DNA of 64,000 bases, from assembly GCA_965203255.1 (NCBI GenBank), contig OZ241882.1:5332001-5396000 (forward strand). Reading direction: 5' to 3'. The position numbers and the translations under genes were made by a program. The notes beneath the pieces were generated by a model. That model ran no database searches and was not told where the DNA came from. It saw only the letters and a list, made by a program, of their open reading frames with translations. Shown one piece after another: positions 1-9,268 of the stretch (position 1 is the stretch's first letter; each line of letters begins with the position of its first letter). The stretch is from JAPOUP01 sp965203255 (GTDB lineage Bacteria > Pseudomonadota > Alphaproteobacteria > Rhodobacterales > Rhodobacteraceae).

Positions 1-315
1 GGACCGGTAGTCTGGGAAACTCGGCATCAGCTGTCAGGTGCTGATCAATATGTAGATCGTTGAGCGGCTGCAGCAACCGCCATTTTGTGCCACGGTGCGG
101 TGTTGTTTCCCGAATTGATTCGGTTCGGACGGCACGTTCCCTCCAGACCTGTGTCGAATGCGAATTGCAGGATCTCCAGCACGATGCGGGGGGTCGGGAT
201 TCGGCGACCCTTGACCTCCTTTACTGGCAACCCCTTTTCGGCGGCCTCTGGCCGGAAACCTGTTGCGTCCTGCGAACGTCGGCGGAAACTAGCTTCCGCA
301 CCTAGCCGGTTGGTT
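1..315. other. no gene recognised
   Basis: This stretch lies downstream of the M48 protease gene, which ends at 316. The open frames on both strands give low-complexity, unrecognisable translations. I see no tRNA, repeat or clear terminator. Confidence 0.5.
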
Positions 316-1140
316 TCACTGCCGCCGCTCCAGCTCGCCCTGCTGTTTGAGCCGCTCAACGGTCGCAAGAATGGTCGCGATCCTCTTGGCGTCAGGCGGA
401 TGGGTCCCCCAGAAGGACAGGCGGCCGTCAGCAAGTCTCGGTGCTTCGCTTCTTGCGAAAAAGCGGGCGCCAACTGTTGGATCATAGCCGGCGGTGCGCG
501 TGATTAGCGTACCGAGAGTATCGCTCTCAAGTTCGTAGGCCTGACTGTACGCCAGGGAGCCCACGGAAGCTCCAAGCGCCAGATTATCAGCGATGGTCTG
601 TTCGTCGACATCGGGAACCAGGGCCGTGAGGCCACCCATGATGAGTGCGCCAACCATTGCCTGTTGCTGTCTTTTCTGAATGTGCCGGCCGATCAGATGG
701 CCGTATTCGTGGCTAAGCACGAAAGCGAGCTCGTGGTCATTTTGCATATCCCGAAGCATCGATTCGGTGACCATGATAACTGGGCGGGACCGACCTTCAT
801 ACGTAAAATAAGCGTTTCGTTCCTTCATCCTACTGTCCACGCCGATCCTGACATTGCAGTTGAAGTTCGGTCTGTCCGCTGTCTCACGCAGGCAGTAGGA
901 TTCCGCTACGGGCTTGATCCGGGCCGTCACCCTGTTGAATCTCCGCTTTGCAACGCTGCCGGAAACCTGGGGTCGGGGAGGAGCTGCGCGCGCTTCGGCG
1001 AACATTGACCTCGCTTCACTCATATGTCTGGTGTCGGGTTCGGGAAGGACATAGTTTGTCCCACATCCCAAAAGCGCCGCGCTCCCGGCAAGTGCGGCAA
1101 AGGCACTTCGAACGTTCTTCCAAATCATGCCAGTAGCCAT
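316..1140 (-). CDS. M48-family metalloprotease, lipoprotein
   Basis: Predicted zinc-dependent M48 peptidase anchored in the envelope, probably a periplasmic quality-control protease of the BepA/LoiP kind. The zinc motif HEYGH is at residues 144-148, and a downstream ELESD supplies the usual third glutamate ligand. The frame is open further upstream, but I chose the ATG at 1140 because it gives a short basic N-terminus, a hydrophobic stretch and a lipobox LLGC with the lipid cysteine at residue 26. Length is 274 aa, fitting a bare catalytic domain without TPR repeats. It lies 265 bp downstream of the ccm genes on the same strand and is probably transcribed separately. The substrate cannot be told from sequence. 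Confidence 0.85.
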   Translation of the reverse strand: MATGMIWKNVRSAFAALAGSAALLGCGTNYVLPEPDTRHMSEARSMFAEARAAPPRPQVSGSVAKRRFNRVTARIKPVAESYCLRETADRPNFNCNVRIGVDSRMKERNAYFTYEGRSRPVIMVTESMLRDMQNDHELAFVLSHEYGHLIGRHIQKRQQQAMVGALIMGGLTALVPDVDEQTIADNLALGASVGSLAYSQAYELESDTLGTLITRTAGYDPTVGARFFARSEAPRLADGRLSFWGTHPPDAKRIATILATVERLKQQGELERRQ

Positions 1141-1405
1141 TCCAAAAATCCCGCTTGCCGAGATGGCTATTGGATATGGAAGGTAATCGCAAGTCAGGTG
1201 ACGCTCCGCTCGCGATGCGACGATCAGCAACCTTCGCGGTTCAGGACCTATCGTAGGCTCGCAGTCGGTCTGAAGTTAAGGAGAAATTGGTGCCGGACCA
1301 CAGTTGGCATGATCGGTTATGGACGCGAAACGGGTGTTGGAAGTGTTGAATTTTAGGCATCGGATTGCCGGACCAGTGCTGTGCGGTGCCTGGAAAAAAG
1401 GTCTC

Positions 1406-1939
1406 CTAATCTGAAGTCGCATCCTCCATCGCCGGCCGTATCCGCTCTACCAAGGCCCGCTCGGTGATCGGACCAGCAAATCTAAGCACGACCGAACCCT
1501 CCCCGTCGATGACGTAGGTCTCAGGTATGCCATAGACCCCCCAGTCAAGCGCCGTACGTCCCTGTGAATCGGCACCCATTCCCACGTATGGATTGCCAAG
1601 TTCCTCAAGAAACTTCAGCGCGTCCTTCTCCTGGTCCTTGTAGTTGATGCCGTAGATAGGGACTCCTTCATCCGAGAGTCTTTCGAGCGCCGGATGCTCC
1701 GCACGGCAGGGTGCGCACCAACTCGCCCAGAAGTTCACGAGTTTCACGCCAACACTGCTTAGGGCGGCGTCGGTGAATGGCTGGATGTCACCGATCTCTG
1801 TGAGTCTGACGGACGGTGCCGTCTTGCCGACGATTGCAGAAGGAAGTGCGTCAGGATCATCTCGTCCCATGCCCAAATAGAACATGGCGGCAAGGCCTAC
1901 AAAAATCAGGGGTGGCAGAACGGCCAGTGATCTAGGCAT
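1406..1939 (-). CDS. ccmG: thiol:disulfide interchange protein CcmG/DsbE
   Basis: Membrane-anchored thioredoxin-like protein that reduces the haem-binding cysteines of apocytochrome c in the periplasm. An N-terminal membrane anchor (about residues 5-24) precedes a thioredoxin fold with active site WCAPC (Cys75, Cys78) and the cis-proline loop GIPETY. Its 177 aa are normal for the family. It is the last gene of the ccmABCDG run. Its start lies inside the 3' end of ccmD (8-bp overlap), which implies translational coupling. Confidence 0.95.
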   Translation of the reverse strand: MPRSLAVLPPLIFVGLAAMFYLGMGRDDPDALPSAIVGKTAPSVRLTEIGDIQPFTDAALSSVGVKLVNFWASWCAPCRAEHPALERLSDEGVPIYGINYKDQEKDALKFLEELGNPYVGMGADSQGRTALDWGVYGIPETYVIDGEGSVVLRFAGPITERALVERIRPAMEDATSD

Positions 1940-2084
1940 CGCGTCGCCGCGACTCGATTTCGCTCAAACGGGCCTTGGTCCGTCGCGACTGCCACATGCT
2001 CAGGATCACGATGCCAATCAGCAGCACGAGGCTGACGCCATATGCACCTAGCACGATTCCAGAGTAGCTTCCGAGATCCGGCAT
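1932..2084 (-). CDS. ccmD: haem exporter protein CcmD
   Basis: A 50-residue single-span membrane protein that releases holo-CcmE from the CcmABC haem export complex. It is short and easily missed. The translation starts MPDLGSYSGIVLGAYGVS, runs into one hydrophobic helix (about residues 8-30), and ends in a basic tail with the charged stretch QSRRTKARLSEIESRR typical of CcmD. Its ATG overlaps the ccmC stop as TGATG, and its TAG lies within the ccmG start region. Position between ccmC and ccmG, size and topology all fit. Confidence 0.9.
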   Translation of the reverse strand: MPDLGSYSGIVLGAYGVSLVLLIGIVILSMWQSRRTKARLSEIESRRRDA

Positions 2085-2812
2085 CACCAAACCCTTTCAT
2101 CCAGTTCCAGGGCGAGCACACGGCGAGCACGGATTTCGGTTCTGGTACGAACAAGAACAAGTGCCACAAAAAGTAGTGCGAATCCCGCAATCGAGAACAG
2201 TGCGGGATACCAGAACACGTCGGCCACGTTTTCTTCCCGGTCCAGACTCAGTGAAGCGCCCTGATGCAGCCCCTGGTTCCAGAAATTCACGGCGTATCGG
2301 CTCAGCACCGCAAACACGGAGCCCACAAGACAAAGGATCGCGGTAAGGTCGGCCGCCGTTTCAGGAGCTTCGATCGATCTCCATAGAGCCATGTAACCGA
2401 GATAGAATAGAAACAGAATCAGGAATGAGGTCAGGCGCGGATCCCATTCCCACCAGGTGCCCCACATTGGTTGCCCCCAAAGAGCGCCGGAAACCAGTGC
2501 GATGAGCGTGAACGTCACGCCAACAGGAGCCGCCGCCCGTGCCGCGAGCGCGGAGACATGGTGCCTACGGACCAGCCAGATAAGAGACGCAACCAGCATC
2601 ATGACCCAAGCGTTGATCGCCATCATTGCCGCTGGGACGTGAATGAAGAATATCTTTACGGTCGAGCCCTGGCGATAATCGTCCGGCGTGAAGAAAAATC
2701 CCCAGATGAGGCCGACTGAAAGACACAGTAGAGCGGGCCACGCCACAAAGGGCATGATCGCGTCCGCTGTTGCGATGAACTTCCTTGGGTTGGCGTATCG
2801 CCAGATCGACAT
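2084..2812 (-). CDS. ccmC: haem exporter / cytochrome c biogenesis protein CcmC
   Basis: Six-helix membrane protein of the CcmABCD system that presents haem to CcmE in the periplasm. The tryptophan-rich WWD signature GTWWEWDPRLT is present in the middle of the protein, flanked by membrane helices with conserved histidines (for example FFIHVPAA). Length 242 aa is usual. It is separated from ccmB by 83 bp and coupled to ccmD by a TGATG overlap. Confidence 0.96.
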   Translation of the reverse strand: MSIWRYANPRKFIATADAIMPFVAWPALLCLSVGLIWGFFFTPDDYRQGSTVKIFFIHVPAAMMAINAWVMMLVASLIWLVRRHHVSALAARAAAPVGVTFTLIALVSGALWGQPMWGTWWEWDPRLTSFLILFLFYLGYMALWRSIEAPETAADLTAILCLVGSVFAVLSRYAVNFWNQGLHQGASLSLDREENVADVFWYPALFSIAGFALLFVALVLVRTRTEIRARRVLALELDERVW

Positions 2813-2895
2813 GGCATCCGTCTACAACCGGAGCAGTGCTGCAACAAGAGTTTCCTGACACGCCAGGGCTCTGTGCACTGTATTAAGTGACAGCT

Positions 2896-3552
2896 CTATC
2901 GAAGACTGATCCGGAGAACTGTGGCTGCGGCGAAGGGCAGGAGCGCAAGTGTCGCAAGAGTGATGCCCGCAAGAAACGCCATTGGAGCACTTAATGCATA
3001 GCCCTCGGCACCTCGGCGTGCGCATTCCGCACCATAGACCAGAGTCGGGACATATAGAGGTAATACCAATAGTGGAAGAAGCGGTCCGCCGCGCCTGACT
3101 CTGACCGTCAGCGCTGCACCAAACGCTCCGATCATCGAAAGCGCAGGTGTTCCGATGGCGAGCGATACCAGAAGCCATGCATAGCCCGCCGGAGCGATGT
3201 TCAATAGTATGCCAAGAATGGGAGCCGCGAGAGTCAGTGGAAGGCCAGTCGTCATCCAGTGTGCCGTTGCTTTCATTATAACTACGCTCTCCAATGGAAT
3301 TGGAGATGTGGCAAGCAATTCCAGCGAGCCATCCTCGTAGTCGATCTGGAACAGGCGGTCGAGTGATAGAAGGCAGGCCAGAAGCGCGGCGACCCAGAGA
3401 ATTCCCGGTGCGATGAGTCGCAGAATCTCGCTGTCTGGGCCGACGCCCAATGGAACGAGTACAGATGCAACCAGAAAGAACGCAAGCGAAAGACCGAATC
3501 CACCGCCAGACCTGATAGACAGCCTTAGTTCCCGCTTTAGCAGGTGGATCAT
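2896..3552 (-). CDS. ccmB: haem exporter permease CcmB
   Basis: Membrane subunit of the CcmAB ABC transporter in cytochrome c maturation. The protein is 218 aa with about six hydrophobic helices. It starts MIHLLKRELRLSIRSGGG and includes the segment DYEDGSLELLATSPIPLE characteristic of CcmB. The ATG overlaps the ccmA stop by four bases, so the two are likely co-translated. Confidence 0.95.
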   Translation of the reverse strand: MIHLLKRELRLSIRSGGGFGLSLAFFLVASVLVPLGVGPDSEILRLIAPGILWVAALLACLLSLDRLFQIDYEDGSLELLATSPIPLESVVIMKATAHWMTTGLPLTLAAPILGILLNIAPAGYAWLLVSLAIGTPALSMIGAFGAALTVRVRRGGPLLPLLVLPLYVPTLVYGAECARRGAEGYALSAPMAFLAGITLATLALLPFAAATVLRISLR

Positions 3553-4160
3553 CGGAACGCCTCAAGGAATGCTGATTTCTGATCTGCGCGAGCGCGGAAA
3601 CTCACGACATCAAGGCTATGTGCAGCGATTTCCAGATCGAAATGGGTTGCGACAATTGCTGCACCGCCACTGCTTAGGTGTTTGCGCAGGGATTGCGTGA
3701 AGAGTTCGATGCCAGTTGCATCAAGGGAAACGGTTGGCTCGTCCAGCGTCCAGATTGAGCGTCCGGTGACCAGAAGACGCGACAGGCAGAGCCGACGGCA
3801 CTGTCCCGCAGAGAGATTTCGTGCTGGCCGATCCCGAACTCCGGCGATGTTGAATGCTGCGAGAGCCTGACTTATGTCTCCTCCGGCATGCAATGACGCC
3901 CAGAATTCAAGATTCTCTGCGACAGTTAGCGTGGGCTTGATCCCGTTCATATGACCGCAGTATGCGATCGAATCGGGTTCAACAGTGATCGAACCAGCGG
4001 TCGCGGGCTGAAGTCCGGTGATCGTTCTTAACAACGTGGTCTTTCCGCAGCCGTTGGGGCCGCGCAGCAGCACCGCCTCACCGGAACCAAGCTCCATGGA
4101 TACATTTTCCAGTACTGGAATTCCGCTGCGTGCGCAGGCAAGGCCACTAACCCGAAGCAC
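3549..4160 (-). CDS. ccmA: haem exporter ATP-binding protein CcmA
   Basis: ATPase of the cytochrome c maturation ABC transporter; its hydrolysis drives release of haem-loaded CcmE. Walker A GPNGCGKT lies near residue 34, the signature is LSAGQ, and Walker B with switch is TLDEPTVSLD. Length 203 aa is normal. It starts 8 bp after the Mth938-like gene stop, so it belongs to the same long minus-strand operon as yajC-secDF. Confidence 0.95.
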   Translation of the reverse strand: MLRVSGLACARSGIPVLENVSMELGSGEAVLLRGPNGCGKTTLLRTITGLQPATAGSITVEPDSIAYCGHMNGIKPTLTVAENLEFWASLHAGGDISQALAAFNIAGVRDRPARNLSAGQCRRLCLSRLLVTGRSIWTLDEPTVSLDATGIELFTQSLRKHLSSGGAAIVATHFDLEIAAHSLDVVSFRARADQKSAFLEAFR

Positions 4161-4168
4161 CGTTATAC

Positions 4169-4528
4169 CTAGACAGGAAGCAACGCCGCACCGACGCGGC
4201 GTCCTTCGCTGAGAAGCACGTTGTAAGTGCGGCAGGCCGAAGGGGTTGGCATGGGCTCGGGCACGAGGCCTACAGTCTCAAGGACCTTCCGGAAGTGGGA
4301 GGGAAGAAAAGTGATCCGTGGGCCTGTTCCGATAAATGCAACGTCAATGTGCTCGGCAGCGTCCAGGAGTGGCTGCATGTCGGCATATCCCATCCAACCG
4401 CTTACGCCAGATGGAAGTACCAAGGCGGGCCCTCTGATGATCTCGCCATTTACACGAAAGAAACCAGGGCCGTAGCTGTCGATGGGTCGGGCCTGCATGC
4501 CAGTATATGTCACTTCGCTGAGGCGCAT
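4169..4528 (-). CDS. Mth938-like (DUF498/NDUFAF3-type) domain protein
   Basis: Small soluble protein of the Mth938/NDUFAF3 fold, whose mitochondrial relative takes part in complex I assembly; the bacterial role is not established. The translation from the chosen start begins MRLSEVTYTGMQARPID and shows the family segments IDSYGPGFFRVNGE, DVAFIGTGPRI and TPSACRTYNVLLSEGRRVGAALLP. The frame is open 22 codons upstream, but the ATG at 4528 overlaps the TSUP stop as TGATG, so I prefer it. Rhodobacterales commonly place this gene between secF and ccmA, as here except for the inserted TSUP gene. Confidence 0.85.
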   Translation of the reverse strand: MRLSEVTYTGMQARPIDSYGPGFFRVNGEIIRGPALVLPSGVSGWMGYADMQPLLDAAEHIDVAFIGTGPRITFLPSHFRKVLETVGLVPEPMPTPSACRTYNVLLSEGRRVGAALLPV

Positions 4529-5286
4529 CATATCGCATCCCATGCCGGAAGACCGCAAATCGCCGATCCCGCGATGATCATGTAGGCGGCCCAACGATAT
4601 ACAGCCTCACGCTCAGGGTCAAAGATGACGACGCCAATAGCAGCGGCCGCCACATACAGTGGCAGTAAGCATAGACCTATGACTATAGGTTCGACCTCCA
4701 TCAGATCGTTGGCAAAAAACAGCACGATCATAAAGGTATCGAGTAGCAACAGAAACAGGAAGATGTTGGCGCGGATGGTGGCCACTGGCAGTGCGCTTGC
4801 CATGTATAGCAGGATGACCGGTGGCCCAGGCAACCCAACAGAACCGGCCGTCATGCCAGCGAGAGCGCCGGTTCCGAAAACCAGTTTTCGCGTCAAGCGC
4901 CCTCTGAACCTGAAGCCGGAAATCAGTATGGCCAGAAGAACTGCTGTCGTCGCGGCAATTGCGTATCTAAATGTACTTGGTTGCATGGCCAATAGAATTG
5001 CAAGGCCGGCCGGAGCACCGACGAGGGCGCCTGCGCCAAGAAGGAGGACGTCCCGGAACTGGCCGTGACGTAGCGCACCGGGTATCGCCGGAATTGGTCC
5101 GAACAAGTCCAGGAAAAACAGGGTGATCAGAACCCAGACCGGATCGAAAACCTGAGCCGCAAATGGCAGATAGACCATCGCAGTGCCGAAACCAGAAAAT
5201 CCGCGCACCAGACCGGCAAGGATGCTTCCAATCGCGAGCAGCAGGAAACCATCCGTCGTTATCGCGAGGGAAATTGCCTCTCCCAT
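4528..5286 (-). CDS. TSUP/TauE-SafE family permease
   Basis: Predicted membrane transporter of the sulfite/organosulfonate exporter family, about eight helices and 252 aa from the ATG at 5286. Recognisable parts are GSILAGLVRGFSGFG near the N-terminus and the internally repeated TGALAGMTAGSVGLPGPPV. The start is not secure: an AGGAGG sequence abuts the ATG with no spacer. The gene sits between secF and the Mth938-like gene with tight spacing on both sides, so it is co-transcribed with the secretion genes. The substrate is unknown. Confidence 0.85.
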   Translation of the reverse strand: MGEAISLAITTDGFLLLAIGSILAGLVRGFSGFGTAMVYLPFAAQVFDPVWVLITLFFLDLFGPIPAIPGALRHGQFRDVLLLGAGALVGAPAGLAILLAMQPSTFRYAIAATTAVLLAILISGFRFRGRLTRKLVFGTGALAGMTAGSVGLPGPPVILLYMASALPVATIRANIFLFLLLLDTFMIVLFFANDLMEVEPIVIGLCLLPLYVAAAAIGVVIFDPEREAVYRWAAYMIIAGSAICGLPAWDAI

Positions 5287-5290
5287 CCTC

Positions 5291-6259
5291 CTAGGGGCCG
5301 GCGCCGCCGTACTGGTTGCCTTGATTGGCGTCTGGCTTGGACCAATCGCGCTTGGTGCCGAGATGCAGCAGGATATTTGACGCCACAAAGATCGAGGAAT
5401 AGGTGCCTACAATCACTCCCCAGGTCATCGCGAAGACAAAGCCGCGTATCACATCACCGCCAAGGATCAGAAGCGCGACGAGGGCGAGCAGTGTTGTTCC
5501 GGAGGTCATTACTGTCCGGCTGAGTGTTTCGTTTATGGAAAGGTTGAGCACGTCCTTGATTGGCATCTTCCGGAACTTGATGAGATTCTCCCGCACACGG
5601 TCAAAGACCACCACCGTGTCATTAAGCGAATAGCCGACGATGGTCAGCAGCGCCGCAATGATGGCGAGGTCGAACTGAATCTGAAGGATCGAGAAAACAC
5701 CGATGGTCAGGATCACATCATGCACCAGCGCGGCCACGGCGCCGAGCGAAAACTGCCATTCGAAGCGCAACCAGATATAGACGAGGACCGCCCCAATCGC
5801 GAGTAGAACCGCGATGATGGCCGTCACGACCAACTCTCCTGAAACTTTTGGACCAACCGATTCCACCGATGGGAATGAGATAGAGGAATCAATCGCTTGC
5901 AACGCCGCCTCAACCGCCAGAACTGTTTCCGCTGAAACGCTTTCGTCGCCTTCCTGCGCTTCGATACGAACCATCGCCACATGCTGATCGTCTCTGAAGG
6001 TTGGATCGAAGACCTCCGTGATCGAAATATCACCAAGTCCCAGCGGCTGTATGGCCTGCCGAAACGCTCCGACATCAACTGGCTGCTCACTCTCGGTGCG
6101 GATCGTCGTTCCGCCGCGAAAGTCGATACCGTAGTTAAGGCCGACAACCAAAAACAGCAGCACGGAAGCCATGATCGCCGTAAGCGATGCGCCGAAAGTG
6201 ACCTTCGAGTGTTGGAAGAAATCCCAACTGGTGTTGGAGGGGACGAGTTTGAGGCGCAT
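5291..6259 (-). CDS. secF: protein translocase subunit SecF
   Basis: RND-like membrane subunit of SecDF, which uses the proton gradient to help pull proteins through SecYEG. It has an N-terminal helix, the GIDFRGGTTI motif near residue 46, a periplasmic domain, and a six-helix core containing GYSLNDTVVVFDRVREN. The 322-residue length is typical. It starts 3 bp after the secD stop. Confidence 0.96.
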   Translation of the reverse strand: MRLKLVPSNTSWDFFQHSKVTFGASLTAIMASVLLFLVVGLNYGIDFRGGTTIRTESEQPVDVGAFRQAIQPLGLGDISITEVFDPTFRDDQHVAMVRIEAQEGDESVSAETVLAVEAALQAIDSSISFPSVESVGPKVSGELVVTAIIAVLLAIGAVLVYIWLRFEWQFSLGAVAALVHDVILTIGVFSILQIQFDLAIIAALLTIVGYSLNDTVVVFDRVRENLIKFRKMPIKDVLNLSINETLSRTVMTSGTTLLALVALLILGGDVIRGFVFAMTWGVIVGTYSSIFVASNILLHLGTKRDWSKPDANQGNQYGGAGP

Positions 6260-6262
6260 GTT

Positions 6263-7924
6263 TCAGATCTCAATGGTCTTTGGTCGGCGGCGTTCAAACC
6301 ACATAACGATCATCAGTCGAGTGACGAAGATCGCAGTGAAGACCGATGTAATGATTCCGAGGCCTAAGGTGACCGAAAAGCCGCGTACTGGTCCTGAGCC
6401 CATGATGAACAGGATCGCAGCAGTGATGAACGTTGTTATGTTTGCGTCAATGATTGCGCTCAGTGCCTTTTCGTATCCCAATTCGATGGCACGAGCCGGA
6501 CCTCGTGCAGTCTTGAGCTCCTCCCTGATGCGTTCGAAGACGAGGACGCTGGCATCCACGGCCATGCCGATCGTCAGTACTATTCCTGCGATCCCGGGCA
6601 GTGTCAGCGTGGCGCCGATGGCTGATAGAAGCCCAAAGATCAACGCTACGTTCAGAACGAGGGCGACGTTTGCGATGATGCCGAACCAGCCATAGCTCAG
6701 AGCCATGAAGACCAGCACCGCGCCGAACGCGACGAGGCAGGCGACGCGGCCGGCGTCAATGCTATCCTGACCAAGTTCCGGCCCGATTGTGCGCTCCTCG
6801 AGAATGGTCATTTCCGCCGGTAGCGCACCAGCCCTTAGCAAAACGGCCAGTTCCGTCGACTCCTCCACGGTGAAACGGCCGGTGATCTGGCCAGAGCCAC
6901 CCGGAATCGCTTCACGGATCGTCGGGGCGCTGATTACTTCGCCATCCAGGACGATGGCGAACGGAGAGCCGACGTTGTCGGCGGTATACTGGCCGAATTT
7001 TCGCCCTCCGGTTGGGTTGAAGCGGAAATTGACCGATGGTTGCCCATTCTGATCGAATGCGGGCTGGGCGTCGTTGAGATCCTCTCCGGAAACGACAGGT
7101 GTCTGCTCGAGAATGTAATAGACGCCTTCCTCGTCCAAAGATGGGTAGATGAGGTTGCGTGGCCCTGGTGCACGGTTCGGATCTTCGGTGCGGCTAACGA
7201 CAGGATGGAAAGTCAACCGAGCCGTGGTGCCGATGAGGCTCTTGAGCTCTTCCGCACTTCCTATTCCTGGGACCTGGATCAGGATCCGTTCCTTGCCTTG
7301 ACGTTGAATGGTGGGTTCCCGCGTTCCAACCTCATCAACCCGTCGGCGGATGATCTCAAGACTCTGCTGTATCGTTCGCTCATTCGTGGCAAGCTGTTCG
7401 GCTTCCGAAAGGGTGACAATGATATCCGCTCCGTCATCGGTCACTTCGATGTCCATGGAACCTGCGCCGGTAAGCGACACGACAGGTCTGGCAAGTCCGC
7501 GCACCGCTTCGAGTGCAGCCGCCAGTCCTTCAGGTTGGCTGATTCGCACACGCAGTTCGTTCGGAGGCGAGTCCTGCCTCCGAACGGTTCCCACTGAACT
7601 GCGTTTCTCGCGCAACGCATCCCGGACGTCGGGCCAGAGCCCATCCAGCCGGTCGGCGTGGACATCCTCAACGTGGACTTCGGCAAGCAGATGGGCGCCG
7701 CCCCTTAGATCCAGGCCAAGGCTGACGATTGTCGATGGAAGCCAGCTTGGCCACGCATCGCGGGCCAGCACCCGGTCGGGCGTCTCGCCCTGCGCCTCGA
7801 TTTCGGCCACTGCGTCGTTGTGCCGCTCAACCCGGGTATAGAACGAGTTGGGTAAGGCGAAGATCAGGCCAAGCGCAACAAGCGCCAGAATGACCACGCG
7901 GCGCCAGACGGGTATCTGTAGCAT
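6263..7924 (-). CDS. secD: protein translocase subunit SecD
   Basis: Larger SecDF subunit, 553 aa, with the first helix at residues 8-24, the motif LGLDLRGGAHLLAEV, a large periplasmic P1 domain and a C-terminal six-helix RND core including GMAVDASVLVFERIREEL. It works with SecF and YajC at the SecYEG channel. It begins 3 bp after the yajC stop and ends 3 bp before secF, forming the classic yajC-secD-secF unit. Confidence 0.97.
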   Translation of the reverse strand: MLQIPVWRRVVILALVALGLIFALPNSFYTRVERHNDAVAEIEAQGETPDRVLARDAWPSWLPSTIVSLGLDLRGGAHLLAEVHVEDVHADRLDGLWPDVRDALREKRSSVGTVRRQDSPPNELRVRISQPEGLAAALEAVRGLARPVVSLTGAGSMDIEVTDDGADIIVTLSEAEQLATNERTIQQSLEIIRRRVDEVGTREPTIQRQGKERILIQVPGIGSAEELKSLIGTTARLTFHPVVSRTEDPNRAPGPRNLIYPSLDEEGVYYILEQTPVVSGEDLNDAQPAFDQNGQPSVNFRFNPTGGRKFGQYTADNVGSPFAIVLDGEVISAPTIREAIPGGSGQITGRFTVEESTELAVLLRAGALPAEMTILEERTIGPELGQDSIDAGRVACLVAFGAVLVFMALSYGWFGIIANVALVLNVALIFGLLSAIGATLTLPGIAGIVLTIGMAVDASVLVFERIREELKTARGPARAIELGYEKALSAIIDANITTFITAAILFIMGSGPVRGFSVTLGLGIITSVFTAIFVTRLMIVMWFERRRPKTIEI

Positions 7925-7927
7925 GGC

Positions 7928-8287
7928 CTATTCCTTTGGGAGCGTCGGCCTTGGTAAGGATTTGCGCGATTCATTGGGAGCGTCGGCCTTGGTAAGGACC
8001 TGCGCGATTGTCGAGCGAACGACGCGGGCTGTCACGCCCTGGGCGATTTCGACTTCAAGCTCGTTCTCTTCCTTGACCTTGGTAACTTTGCCGATCAATC
8101 CACCTTGGGTCACCACCCTGTCTCCGCGTCGTAGGGAATCCACCATCTTCCTGTGATCCTTGACTTTTTTCTGCTGAGGTCGGATCAGAAGGAAATACAT
8201 GATCACAAAGATCAGAATCAGGGGAACGAAGCTACCAAACGCTCCAAATCCCCCGGCCTCCTGAGCAAAGGCGGGCGTAACAAACAT
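7928..8287 (-). CDS. yajC: preprotein translocase subunit YajC
   Basis: Small single-span membrane protein of the SecDF-YajC complex. One helix (about residues 18-38, ending YFLLIRPQQKK) is followed by the conserved stretch LRRGDRVVTQGGLIGKV. The C-terminus is unusual: a 38-bp tandem duplication in the coding sequence (7936-8011) shifts the frame, so after TKADAP the protein continues in a new proline/basic tail NESRKSLPRPTLPKE. The core is intact and the complex is probably functional. Confidence 0.95.
   Translation of the reverse strand: MFVTPAFAQEAGGFGAFGSFVPLILIFVIMYFLLIRPQQKKVKDHRKMVDSLRRGDRVVTQGGLIGKVTKVKEENELEVEIAQGVTARVVRSTIAQVLTKADAPNESRKSLPRPTLPKE
7936..8011. repeat. 38-bp tandem duplication at the 3' end of yajC
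   Basis: Two adjacent copies (7936-7973 and 7974-8011) of the block beginning TTGGGAGCGTCGGCCTTGGT differ at only a few positions (TT versus CC, and the last bases). The period of 38 is not a multiple of three, so the duplication changed the reading frame of the YajC tail and created the present stop just before secD. Confidence 0.9.
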
Positions 8288-9268
8288 ATGCGGATCCTTT
8301 AGCTATGTGGTGCCTTGCGTGGCACCCTGCAATTGGTTGCCGGGCATACTAGCCGTGGCGGCATCGGTGTGCAAGATATGCGGACGGGTTCAGGTGTGTC
8401 GAGGAATTCCGCAGTCTGGCTGCGGTTTACCTGGCTCGAATTCCAGTGGATTTGTGGGTGCTGGAGCGGTCGGTCCGCAACCATACCGCCAGATCGCATA
8501 CATTGAATGGCGTTTGCGAGGTGGGTCAATAGTTCCAGGTTCTTCGATGCCAACATCGCTGAGACGTTGACAAGGCGAAAATCGGCCTCCCACCTTCTAC
8601 GACTGACTGCGCTTCACCATAGATATGCGTGCACCGCCTTGATGCTGCAGGAGCGGGTGAAGTTCCGAACTTCACCAATTCCGGGACATCATGCCGAAAT
8701 GGGTGCAGAGCGTGGCTTAAGCTCCAGTGGCCATCTCGCCTTGCGTTGCCTTGGAGTGGTGTGGACCGGTGCTTGTCCTGCGGGTGACTCGAGTCTAGCC
8801 GGACTTTCCGGAGAGTAGAGTTTGAGTGGGTAGCAGAATTCATTGCGATAACTGTACGGGCAAGAGGCAAATGCAAAGATCCGGGGATAGTCAGTTGTCG
8901 TGAGGGCTTGAGGTCTTGCGGGATATTGGCGCATCATAGTGTCTGCTTCAGGATTGAGGCGTAACGGCCATGGACGGACGTCTGTGGTCGTTGGCTCCGG
9001 CGCACGGATTGCCCGTGCGACCTCAACCATGACCGTTCACCGTCCCACTGGCACCTCGGACTCAAAAGAAGGATGGATTTGTCCTGAGCCCTTTCCCGTA
9101 AAGCTCGAAATCCTAATGCGCCCTTTGCGGTCTTATCCATGTCAGACCGGTTCCTACGCACAGCGCTCCTGATTCGACCGGTCGGGAGCGGGCATGGAAC
9201 ATCCGGCGAAGGCGGTCCACAGGCACAGTCGGCTCCTGTATGGTATGTCCGGGGAGAAAGGTGGCGCC
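8288..9268. other. about 1 kb without a recognisable gene
   Basis: It separates yajC from the ParD gene. Frames on both strands are open but their translations match nothing I know. The only structure I can point to is the 21-bp palindrome at 8656-8676. In related genomes serS lies close to yajC, so this looks like the left edge of inserted or decaying accessory DNA. Confidence 0.5.
8656..8676. repeat. 21-bp perfect palindrome
   Basis: Arms GGTGAAGTTC and GAACTTCACC are separated by a single C. It could be an operator or a hairpin. No T-run follows on either strand, so a simple rho-independent terminator is not supported. Confidence 0.6.
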
